Positions 18,549-25,131 of a DNA stretch of 52,844 nt are shown piece by piece. The DNA comes from Kofleriaceae bacterium (GTDB lineage: Bacteria; Myxococcota_A; Polyangia; Haliangiales; Haliangiaceae), in the NCBI GenBank assembly GCA_018058095.1, contig JAGPCO010000046.1, forward strand, positions 1-52,844, in the 5' to 3' direction. Each line of letters begins with the position of its first letter. Within the stretch, counting starts at the first letter, position 1. The notes below the pieces were generated by a model. The model was not told the DNA's origin. It was given only the letters and a program-made list of their open reading frames with translations, and searched no databases. Position numbers and translations under genes: made by a program.

Positions 18549-19570
18549 CCGCGCCGCTGACCGAGACGATGCCGAAGGGATCAACCGACGCAGCCCAAGG
18601 TGTGCGCGTGGCCCTCACAGGCGCTTCCGGCTTCATTGGCCAGAGTCTGTCTGCAGCGCTGCCGTTTCGCCTGCGCCGTCTGGTTCGTCGTTCGGAGCAA
18701 CGTGTCAGCGATGCCGACCTGGTCGGCGCGATGAGCCGCTCGGCACGGCCGCTATTCGATCAGTTTGTCACCGACACCGATGTGCTGGTTCACCTCGCCA
18801 GCGGGGTTTCGTCACCGCGCGTGTCGATCGCTAACTTGGCCCGCGACCTCGATGAGACGCTATTGGGGTCACTGGCCCTGTTCGAGGCGTTCGCGACGGC
18901 CAATCCTCGTGGCCACATCGTGTTCGCGAGCAGCGGTGGCGCGCTGTACGACCCAGCCTTGCCACCCGGGCTCCGTCGCGAGACCGACACGCTATCGCCG
19001 GTGTCGCACTATGGCGTGCTCAAGCTGACCCTTGAGCGTTACCTGCACATCATCGCGCGCACCTACGGCGTTCGCGTGACCGTGTTGCGCATTGGCAACC
19101 CGTACGGACGCTTGCTGCCGCTGGCGCGGGCGCAGGGCATCGTGGGCGTGTTGTTCTCGTCGATCGTCGAGCGAAAGCCATTTCCCATCTTTGGCGACGC
19201 GGCTTACATGCAATCGACCGTGCGCGACTACATTCACCTGCGCGATGTGAATCAAGCGGTGGAGAAGGCGATCCGGGTTGCGCTGAGCGACCCTCGCCGG
19301 GACGGCTCGTCCCCCCGGTCGTCCGGTTCGTTCGAGGTCTACAACATCGGCACCGGGGTTGGCGTCAGTAACCAGGGCGTCCTCGACTTGGTGGAGCAGG
19401 TGTCGGGGCGCACAGTCGAAAAGCGGTTTGAACCGGGGCCCGTCATCGATGGTTCATACGTCACTCTCGACATCAGCAAAGCCCGTCGCGAGCTAGGCTT
19501 TGCTCCAGAACTCGGGTTGGCGCAAGGCATCGAGCTGATGTGGCAACAACTCAATGAGGACGGCCGATGA
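18545..19570 (+). CDS. NAD-dependent epimerase/dehydratase (extended SDR)
   Basis: About 341 residues from ATG 18545, which overlaps the previous stop (ATGA). The dinucleotide-binding motif TGASGFIG is at residues ~25-32, LVHLASGVSSPR gives the substrate-side strand, FASSGGALYDP carries the catalytic Ser region and HYGVLKLTLERYL holds the YxxxK pair; RIGNPYGRLLP and VRDYIHLRDV are typical of UDP-glucose/GlcNAc 4-epimerase-like enzymes. It most likely makes a nucleotide sugar used by the adjacent transferases. Which sugar cannot be read from the sequence. It is coupled to the methyltransferase behind it. Confidence 0.82.
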   Translation: MTAPLTETMPKGSTDAAQGVRVALTGASGFIGQSLSAALPFRLRRLVRRSEQRVSDADLVGAMSRSARPLFDQFVTDTDVLVHLASGVSSPRVSIANLARDLDETLLGSLALFEAFATANPRGHIVFASSGGALYDPALPPGLRRETDTLSPVSHYGVLKLTLERYLHIIARTYGVRVTVLRIGNPYGRLLPLARAQGIVGVLFSSIVERKPFPIFGDAAYMQSTVRDYIHLRDVNQAVEKAIRVALSDPRRDGSSPRSSGSFEVYNIGTGVGVSNQGVLDLVEQVSGRTVEKRFEPGPVIDGSYVTLDISKARRELGFAPELGLAQGIELMWQQLNEDGR

Positions 19571-20628
19571 GAACCCAGATCGCCAAATTCACTCACCATG
19601 CACGGCGGCGGGTCGCCCGCTTGCTCGACCCTGGGGCGCCCAAGCCTCCGGTCGTCAGTGCGCCTGCGAACAATTTCGAAGCCGGCGTGCTAGACGCCAT
19701 TCGCGCGATCGATCCACCGGCGTTGTGTCAGACCTCGCGGGTCACCGACGCTCTGACCAGTCACTTGAGCGCGGCCGACTTTGCGCGCATTGAGGCGGTC
19801 GCCACCGAGGAGCAACGCGGCGTGCTGCAATCGGCGGCGAGCAAAGATCAGGGCTGGGTCAGGCTGGCGATCGCGGCCAGCCACCGGTTGGATCCGATCC
19901 TGGCCAAGGCGCGGCTGTCATCGGCGAATCCGCCCGACGACGTGCATTCGATGTCTCGCAGCTGGCTCGGCTGCGGTGGTTCGATGGGTCACGCCGACAT
20001 GATCATCGACTCGCTGCTCAGCTGCGGCGAGGCGCCAGATGCCAGCACCCGCGTGCTCGACTTTGGCTGTTCGTCGGGCCGCGTGATTCGCGTGCTGCAT
20101 GCGGGGTTCCCCGATTGGACATGTCACGGCTGCGATCCCAACACTGGCGCCGTCGCCTGGGCATCGGCCAACTTGCCTGGGGTGAACTTCTTTGCCAGCA
20201 AGTCGCTGCCACCGTTGCCACTGGCCGACGGATCACTCGATCTGGCCTACGCCATCTCGATCTGGTCCCACTTCAACCAAGCATCGGGGCTGCGCTGGCT
20301 CGAGGAGATGCATCGGGTGCTGCGGCCGGGCGGTCGCCTGCTGATGACCACCCATGGTTGGCACTCCCTCAAGCACTATGACCAAACTAAAGCGCGCCCG
20401 GCGTCGCAACTCGCCGAGGTCGCCCGCACCATGATGACGGGACAGCTGTGGTTTGCGCCCGAGTTCGGCGCCGCCGGCGACCACGGCGTGGTCGACTCGA
20501 ACTGGGGGACCGCGTTCTTTGATCCGCGCTGGTGCGCAGTCCAATTGACCTCACGCTGGCAGGTCGCTGGTTTCTTCCCCGGGCGCGAGTGCGGCGATCA
20601 GGATGTCTATGTCCTGGTGCGCCGATAG
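19567..20628 (+). CDS. SAM-dependent class I methyltransferase
   Basis: 353 residues, start overlapping the previous stop by 4 bases. Motif I is RVLDFGCSSGRVIRVL (residues ~162-177), then the ribose-binding CHGCDPNTGAVAWA, motif II around LADGSLDLAYAISIWSHF and motif III EMHRVLRPGGRLLMTTHGW. The N-terminal ~150 residues are helical and unassigned. In a polysaccharide operon this probably methylates a sugar hydroxyl on the growing or terminal residue, but a small-molecule substrate cannot be excluded. It is followed after 44 bases by a second methyltransferase. Confidence 0.82.
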   Translation: MRTQIAKFTHHARRRVARLLDPGAPKPPVVSAPANNFEAGVLDAIRAIDPPALCQTSRVTDALTSHLSAADFARIEAVATEEQRGVLQSAASKDQGWVRLAIAASHRLDPILAKARLSSANPPDDVHSMSRSWLGCGGSMGHADMIIDSLLSCGEAPDASTRVLDFGCSSGRVIRVLHAGFPDWTCHGCDPNTGAVAWASANLPGVNFFASKSLPPLPLADGSLDLAYAISIWSHFNQASGLRWLEEMHRVLRPGGRLLMTTHGWHSLKHYDQTKARPASQLAEVARTMMTGQLWFAPEFGAAGDHGVVDSNWGTAFFDPRWCAVQLTSRWQVAGFFPGRECGDQDVYVLVRR

Positions 20629-20672
20629 TTGTCCCGGCCTCTCTTCACGCATCGCAACTGGTTGGAGATCAC

Positions 20673-21524
20673 ATGGCACATCCCGAGCAAATGATGTTTT
20701 TCGCCCGCGTGAGGCAAGAACACCCCCGCTTCTTCCATCGGGTGGCCGTCCTCGACATCGGGTCGCTCGATATCAACGGCAACAACCGCTATCTGTTCGA
20801 TGATGCGCTGTACATCGGCATCGACGTCGGTACTGGGAAGAACGTGGACTTCGTGGTCAAGGGTCACGAGTTTGATCTGCCTGACGACAGCTTCGATGTG
20901 GTCATCTCGTCGGAGTGCCTCGAACACGATCAGCACTACGCGCAGACTCTCACCAACGCCGTGCGCTTGCTCCGGCCTGGCGGGATGTTGACGTTCACCT
21001 GTGCCACCACCGGGCGGGCCGAGCATGGAACCCGCCGAACCACGCCGGAAGCGGCGCCACTGCTTGCCGACCACGGTGCCTGGGGCGACTACTACAGGAA
21101 CCTCACCGCCAAAGATGTGTGCGACGTCATCGACGTCCAAGAGGTCTTTTCCAGCTTCTCGTTTCAGGTCAACGAGGTCAGCTGCGACTTGTACTTCTGG
21201 GGCGTCAAGAAGGGATCATCCGAGCTCAATCGAAACGGGAGTTTCCACAGCGTCGCCGATAGCATCGCGGCGCATCGGACGACCATCGCGGCCTTAGAGG
21301 CGCGCAATCGAGATCTGGAGGCGGCGCTCGAAGACGAGCGAGTGACCGTGGAGCAGCTCCGCCGCCGTTCCTCCGCGATCGCCTCGGAGCTGATCTCAGC
21401 GCGGCGTGCGCTGGAACAGAAGTCGAACCAAGTGCTGCGGCTGCAAAGCACGTGGCATCAAAAGACGGCGGTGACAATCTACCGCGCCGCCAAGAAAGTT
21501 CGCGGCGGCATTAAGGGTGGGTGA
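20673..21524 (+). CDS. SAM-dependent methyltransferase with C-terminal coiled coil
   Basis: 283 residues from ATG 20673 (GGAG at 20664-20667, five bases upstream). Motif I-like VAVLDIGSLDINGNNRYLF is near residues 24-42, YIGIDVGTGKNVDFVV follows, then DDSFDVVISSECLEHD and VRLLRPGGMLTFTCATTG. Residues ~190-265 form a clear coiled coil (AALEARNRDLEAALEDERV, then heptads to about residue 262), as seen in methyltransferases that regulate chain length by forming stalks. A chain-terminating role for the rhamnan-type polymer is therefore attractive but is an inference. This is the last gene of the lower-GC cluster; 6-7 bases after its stop the sequence switches to the truncated reverse-strand rfbD. 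Confidence 0.8.
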   Translation: MAHPEQMMFFARVRQEHPRFFHRVAVLDIGSLDINGNNRYLFDDALYIGIDVGTGKNVDFVVKGHEFDLPDDSFDVVISSECLEHDQHYAQTLTNAVRLLRPGGMLTFTCATTGRAEHGTRRTTPEAAPLLADHGAWGDYYRNLTAKDVCDVIDVQEVFSSFSFQVNEVSCDLYFWGVKKGSSELNRNGSFHSVADSIAAHRTTIAALEARNRDLEAALEDERVTVEQLRRRSSAIASELISARRALEQKSNQVLRLQSTWHQKTAVTIYRAAKKVRGGIKGG

Positions 21525-21530
21525 CCGAGA

Positions 21531-21638
21531 GCGATCGCATTCGGCCACGTCGACGGAAACGACCTCCCCCAGCGGCGCCAGCGCCCGCTGCAGCTCGAAG
21601 CCGACCTGGCCACGTGCGCCGGTGAGGAGGATCTTCAT
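21531..21638 (-). pseudogene. rfbD: Truncated second rfbD (N-terminal ~36 codons only)
   Basis: Starting at the ATG that overlaps the reverse-strand rfbB stop (ATGA, 21635-21638), the translation reads [20 protein letters not shown], then APLGEVVSVDVAECD, a clear RmlD N-terminus. At about 21531 homology stops and the open frame runs on without meaning, antisense through the methyltransferase gene, to a stop at 21396. The remaining ~260 residues of the reductase are missing. The break is within about 7 bases of the forward-strand methyltransferase stop, marking a recombination junction. The product, if made (80 residues), would lack the catalytic Tyr/Lys. Confidence 0.85.
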
Positions 21639-22696
21639 GGCGTGGCGTACTGGGTCGCGACCCAGGTGCGATACGCGCCGCTGGTGACGCGCTGGACCCA
21701 GTCGGCGTGGGCCAGGTACCAGCGCACCGTCTTGCCGAGGCCGGTGGAGAAGGTCTCGGTCGGGCGCCAGCCGAGCTCGTCGGCGATCTTGCGGGCGTCG
21801 ATGGCGTAGCGGCGATCGTGGCCGGGGCGGTCCTGCACGAAGGTGAGCTGGTCGGCGTAGGAGCCGCCGCTGGCGCGTGGCTGCAGCTCGTCGAGCAGCG
21901 CACACAGGGCGCGCACGACGGCGAGGTTGGGCTGCTCGTTCCAGCCGCCGATGTTGTAGACCTCGCCGACGCGGCCGCGCTCGAGCACGCAGCGGATGGC
22001 GGCGCAGTGGTCGCCGACGTACAGCCAGTCGCGGACTTGCTGGCCGTCGCCGTAGATGGGCAGCGGCTTGCCGGCCAGGGCGTTGTGGATGACGAGCGGG
22101 ATGAGCTTCTCGGGGAACTGGAACGGCCCGTAGTTGTTCGAGCAGTTGGTGGTCACGACCGGCAGGCCGTAGGTGTGGTGGTAGGAGCGGACCAGGTGGT
22201 CGCTCGCCGCCTTGCTGGCGGAGTACGGGCTGTTGGGCTGGTACGGGTGCGACTCGGTGAACGCTGCGTCGCCCGGGCCGAGCGAGCCGTAGACCTCGTC
22301 GGTCGAGACGTGGACGAACCGGAACGCGGCCTGGTCGACTGCGGCCAGCTGCTTCCAGTAGGCGCGGGCCGCCTCGAGCAACCGGAAGGTGCCGAGGATG
22401 TTGGTCTGGATGAAGGCCTCGGGCCCGTGGATGCTGCGGTCGACGTGTGACTCGGCCGCGAAGTGGACGATGGCGCGGGGCCGGTGCTGCGCGAGCAGCT
22501 CGCCGACCAGCTTGCTGTCACCGATGTCGCCGTGCACGAAGTGGTGGCGCAGGTCGTTGCCGAGGCTGGCCAGGTTCTCGCGATTGCCGGCGTAGGTGAG
22601 CGCGTCGAGGTTGATGACCGGCTCGTCCGAACCCGCCAGCCAGTCCAGCACGAAGTTGCTGCCGATGAAGCCGGCGCCGCCGGTCACCAGGATCAT
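21635..22696 (-). CDS. rfbB: dTDP-glucose 4,6-dehydratase, second copy
   Basis: 353 residues from ATG 22696. Same reaction as the copy at 10997. It keeps [45 protein letters not shown] and [18 protein letters not shown], so it should be active. Compared with the first copy it is diverged over the whole length and uses mostly G/C-ending codons, matching the rest of the genome rather than the inserted cluster. It looks like the resident gene of an original rfbBD... operon whose downstream part was replaced by the acquired cluster. An upstream in-frame extension exists, but the ATG at 22696 aligns with the family N-terminus. Confidence 0.95.
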   Translation of the reverse strand: MILVTGGAGFIGSNFVLDWLAGSDEPVINLDALTYAGNRENLASLGNDLRHHFVHGDIGDSKLVGELLAQHRPRAIVHFAAESHVDRSIHGPEAFIQTNILGTFRLLEAARAYWKQLAAVDQAAFRFVHVSTDEVYGSLGPGDAAFTESHPYQPNSPYSASKAASDHLVRSYHHTYGLPVVTTNCSNNYGPFQFPEKLIPLVIHNALAGKPLPIYGDGQQVRDWLYVGDHCAAIRCVLERGRVGEVYNIGGWNEQPNLAVVRALCALLDELQPRASGGSYADQLTFVQDRPGHDRRYAIDARKIADELGWRPTETFSTGLGKTVRWYLAHADWVQRVTSGAYRTWVATQYATP

Positions 22697-22783
22697 GGGG
22701 CGCCACGCAGGTCGTTGATCACGCCCGGAACCTACCACCGGCGGGCGGGCCCTCGCCACGCCCTGCCTGCCGCAGCTCCGGCG

Positions 22784-23317
22784 CTACTCGACGTAGATCA
22801 CGCCGCTCATGTTCAGCGCGATGTGGTTCAGGCAGTAGTACGGGTAGGTGCCGGTGGCGGGGAAGATGAAGGAGGTCTCGGTGCCCAGGCTGGTGGCGGT
22901 GATCGGGCCGCCCGGTTGCTCGGTCGCCACACCCATCTCGATGACGCCGGGGCGCAAGGGGTGGGCCACGAAGTCGCCGACGAAGGTGACGAGCTGATCG
23001 CGGGCGATGCGCATGCAGCGCGGGGTGTACTCGATGCCGGCGAAGTCGATCTGGCGCTGCATGGCGGCGCCGGTGTGGTCCTCGGCCAGCGCCGGGGTGC
23101 AGCCATTGACCGGCGCGACGAAGGCGTCGACGGTGGCGTCGACCGGCGGCGTGGCGTCGACCGGCGGCGCGGCGTCGATGGTGGCGCGGGCGTCGGAAGA
23201 GGGCGCGTCGATCCCGGCGCCCTCGTCGTCGCCGCCGCAACCGGCGCCGAGGCTGGCGCCCCACAGGAGGGTGGCGCTCAGGAGGAGGGAGGTGACAGGG
23301 CGGCTGGTCGAACGCAT
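22784..23317 (-). CDS. Cupredoxin-like (type 1 copper) lipoprotein
   Basis: 177 residues from ATG 23317. A hydrophobic signal (SLLLSATLLWGASLGAG) leads to Cys27, a likely lipid-attachment site although the lipobox is not ideal (Leu at -4). An Asp/Ala/Pro-rich linker follows with a duplicated PPVDAT unit. The mature domain has the spacing of a plastocyanin/azurin-type copper site: His119 in FVAHPLRPG, then Cys162, His165 and Met170 in YPYYCLNHIALNMSGVI; Cys73 and Cys101 could form a disulfide. Such proteins carry electrons or bind copper in the periplasm or on the outer membrane. Starts further upstream are open but lack a signal sequence. Redox partner unknown. Confidence 0.78.
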   Translation of the reverse strand: MRSTSRPVTSLLLSATLLWGASLGAGCGGDDEGAGIDAPSSDARATIDAAPPVDATPPVDATVDAFVAPVNGCTPALAEDHTGAAMQRQIDFAGIEYTPRCMRIARDQLVTFVGDFVAHPLRPGVIEMGVATEQPGGPITATSLGTETSFIFPATGTYPYYCLNHIALNMSGVIYVE

Positions 23318-23383
23318 CGGCGCAGCGTACAGCAGGTCGAGGCCTGGCCGCGGCCAGGGCCAGGCGACGTCGGCCCGGTCCGC

Positions 23384-23421
23384 CGTGACCCGGACGTGGC
23401 GGCGTGACCCGGACGTGGCGG
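23384..23421. repeat. Perfect 19-base tandem repeat
   Basis: CGTGACCCGGACGTGGCGG occurs twice head to tail (23384-23402 and 23403-23421), followed by a third, degraded GGACGCGGCGG. It lies upstream of the cupredoxin gene and outside any recognisable reading frame. It could be a binding site for a regulator or simple slippage. Confidence 0.7.
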
Positions 23422-23522
23422 CCGGGTGCTGGACGCGGCGGCCGGCCAGCGAGCGGCCAGGCCAAGGCGGCGCTGGCTTGGCACGTGCATCGGCCGTCCC
23501 GTTGTGATGCCCCACCGTACGC

Positions 23523-23563
23523 GTACACGGCGCCTGGCTCGTGTACACAGAAATGAGTACACT
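23523..23563. promoter_or_regulatory. Candidate HicAB operator: three GTACAC repeats
   Basis: GTACAC occurs at 23523-23528, 23543-23548 and 23558-23563; the middle one is part of the palindrome GTGTACAC (23541-23548). The group ends 12 bases before the hicA start. HicB antitoxins with a DNA-binding domain repress their own operon by binding palindromes in this position, so an operator is a reasonable reading. Not proven. Confidence 0.4.
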
Positions 23564-23574
23564 GGGAACGTCGC

Positions 23575-23748
23575 GTGAAGCGGCGAGACCTCGAACACGC
23601 CCTGATGGGGCTCGGCTGGCACCTGGCCCGCCATGGAGCACGCCATGACATCTGGCTACGCGGAGACTGAAGCCTGGCCGTTCCCAGGCACCGGGAGATC
23701 AACGAGATGACGGCGCAGGCCATCCTGCGCGCGGCCCGGCAGGCATGA
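23575..23748 (+). pseudogene. hicA: HicA-type mRNA interferase toxin interrupted by a TGA codon
   Basis: A 58-codon frame from GTG 23575 to TGA 23746-23748 translates as MKRRDLEHALMGLGWHLARH, then GARHDIWLRGD, a TGA at 23668-23670, and SLAVPRHREINEMTAQAIL before the final stop. This is the full HicA fold: the β-strand with catalytic His24 (GARHDIW) and the characteristic VPRHREI strand, at normal length. One in-frame stop at codon 32 splits it, with no frameshift, so it is a point-mutated toxin, unless the stop is read through or is a base-call error. HicA toxins are double-stranded-RNA-binding-fold RNases that cut mRNA. The antitoxin gene follows 61 bases downstream. Confidence 0.8.
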
Positions 23749-23809
23749 CCGCCCAGGGCGTTCGGGTCGAAACGCGCAGATGGCGACGTGGCGTCGTCGG
23801 GAGGTGCTG

Positions 23810-24424
23810 ATGGAGATCCACGGAACGATCGTGCGAGCGGAACGCGGCTGGTGGGCGGCGCAGGTGCCGGCGCTCGAGGTGTTCACGCAGGCCCGCACCG
23901 AGGCCGGGGCCCGTCGCATGCTGGCGGCGGCGCTCGAGGACCTCAGCGGGGACACCGGGCTCGAGGTGACGGTCACGCCGGCGGAGGGGGGGCAGGTGGT
24001 GATCCGGGCGGCGCGGCCATCGCACCTGGTCGCGCTGGTGCTGCGCCGGCTGCGGCAGGCGCGCGGGTTGTCGCTGGCGGGTGTCGCCACGCTGCTCGGG
24101 TATCGGTCGCGCACCGCGTACGCGCGCTACGAGACGGCGGCGGTCGCGCCGACGCTCGATCGCCTGTCCGAGCTGCTGCGGGTCCTGGCCCCGCAGTGGA
24201 CGCTGCGGCTGTCGCCGAGCAGCCTCGGCGCCTCGCCGCCAGGGCGTGGGGCGCGGGCGCGACGTCGGCGGCGGGTGGTGCCGGCGCGGGCGGGCGCGGC
24301 CAGGCCGGGGCTCACACCACGATCAGCGGCAGGTGCGGATCGAGGCGGGCCAGGTCGTCCGGATCCGAGGTCACGACGTGATCGCGCCGGGCGCGCGCGC
24401 CCAGGACGACCGCGGCGTCGATGA
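23810..24424 (+). CDS. hicB: HicB-type antitoxin with HTH domain
   Basis: 204 residues from ATG 23810, preceded by a CGGGAGG ribosome binding site. Residues 1-65 look like the HicB RNase H-like half (EIHGTIVRAERGWWAAQVPA), though shorter than usual. Residues ~75-130 form a Cro/XRE-type helix-turn-helix (LRQARGLSLAGVATLLGYRS, then RTAYARYETAAVAPTLDRLS). The C-terminal ~65 residues are Arg/Gly/Pro-rich low complexity and run 113 bases into the convergent PIN-domain gene, so the natural end may once have been earlier. It would bind the toxin and repress the operon. With the toxin broken, it may now act only as a regulator. Confidence 0.65.
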   Translation: MEIHGTIVRAERGWWAAQVPALEVFTQARTEAGARRMLAAALEDLSGDTGLEVTVTPAEGGQVVIRAARPSHLVALVLRRLRQARGLSLAGVATLLGYRSRTAYARYETAAVAPTLDRLSELLRVLAPQWTLRLSPSSLGASPPGRGARARRRRRVVPARAGAARPGLTPRSAAGADRGGPGRPDPRSRRDRAGRARPGRPRRR

Positions 24425-24692
24425 CGTCGTGGCTGGCGCGGGCGCCGCACAGCTGGCCGGCGGCGCGCGCCAGCGGGTCGGTCAGGGGCTCGATGGTGAC
24501 CTGGCGGCTGGACAGCAGCCGGGCCAGGCGAACCTGCCGCCGCCCATCCCGCCAGACCTGGGCGACGACGCCGGCGGGGACGGTGAGGGGAAGCGCCCGC
24601 TCGAGGGCGCGCGCCAGCAGCACAAGCATGGCCCGGTCGGCCCGCTCGACGGCGATCAGCGCCCCGGCGTCGAGGGTGAGGCCGGGGCTCAT
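24312..24692 (-). CDS. vapC: VapC-type PIN-domain ribonuclease toxin
   Basis: 126 residues from ATG 24692. The PIN-domain acids are visible: Asp8 in GLTLDAGALIAVER, an acid pair in the centre (SHDVIDAAVVLGA) and the C-terminal VVTSDPDDLARL. The length is normal for VapC. It probably cleaves a specific RNA such as tRNA when freed from its antitoxin. The start overlaps the antitoxin stop (ATGA), the classic VapBC arrangement with the antitoxin first. The 3' end overlaps the convergent hicB tail by 113 bases. Confidence 0.85.
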   Translation of the reverse strand: MSPGLTLDAGALIAVERADRAMLVLLARALERALPLTVPAGVVAQVWRDGRRQVRLARLLSSRQVTIEPLTDPLARAAGQLCGARASHDVIDAAVVLGARARRDHVVTSDPDDLARLDPHLPLIVV

Positions 24693-25042
24693 CGCGACCG
24701 CCGGCGCGGGCTGGTGGCCTGGCCGGGACGGGAGCGCCGTTCGGGCAAGGAGGGGCCGCTGGCGCGGCTGGCGCGGCTGGCGCGGCTGGGCCGCTTTGGT
24801 GCCGCCGGTGACCCCGGCAAGACCCGATCGGCCCAGCGCCGCTCGGCCGGCGTGGGCGCCCCGCCGGTGTCGGCCAGCAGCTCGGCGACCAGGACCTCCA
24901 GGTCAAGCCGGCTGGCCCGCTCCTCGAGCGCGGCGGCGATGTACGCGCTCAGGCTGGGGGCCTCGCCGCGGGCGACCGCCGCCCGGGCCCGGGACGCCAC
25001 GGGGGGCGGGAGGCTGATCGCGAGCTTCTCGTACGCGGTCAT
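24689..25042 (-). CDS. vapB: VapB-type antitoxin (ribbon-helix-helix)
   Basis: 117 residues from ATG 25042. The N-terminal ~45 residues (LAISLPPPVASRARAAVARG, then SLSAYIAAALEERA) fit a ribbon-helix-helix DNA-binding domain. Residues ~50-80 would wrap the toxin. The tail contains SRASRASRAS, encoded by a 9-base tandem repeat, and a basic end. It neutralises the PIN toxin behind it and should repress its own promoter; a perfect inverted repeat covers the start codon. Confidence 0.75.
   Translation of the reverse strand: MTAYEKLAISLPPPVASRARAAVARGEAPSLSAYIAAALEERASRLDLEVLVAELLADTGGAPTPAERRWADRVLPGSPAAPKRPSRASRASRASGPSLPERRSRPGQATSPRRRSR
24761..24787. repeat. Three tandem copies of a 9-base unit inside the vapB tail
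   Basis: GGCGCGGCT is repeated three times without interruption (24761-24769, 24770-24778, 24779-24787). It encodes the Ser-Arg-Ala triplets of the antitoxin tail. Such repeats can change copy number by slippage without shifting the frame. Confidence 0.8.
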
Positions 25043-25055
25043 ACCCCAGTATGAC
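25038..25055. promoter_or_regulatory. Candidate VapB operator: perfect inverted repeat over the start codon
   Basis: GTCATAC-CCCA-GTATGAC is a perfect 7-base inverted repeat with a 4-base spacer. The vapB ATG (25042-25040 on the reverse strand) lies inside one arm. Ribbon-helix-helix antitoxins bind short inverted repeats at their own promoters, so this is a good operator candidate. Its position implies a very short or absent 5' leader on the mRNA. Confidence 0.5.
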
Positions 25056-25131
25056 TCGGGTCGCGGTCCGGCACCAGGGCCGCCTGCGCAGCGAACCCGC
25101 AAGCACGGCGCCCGTGCGGTAGCGTGGCGGC

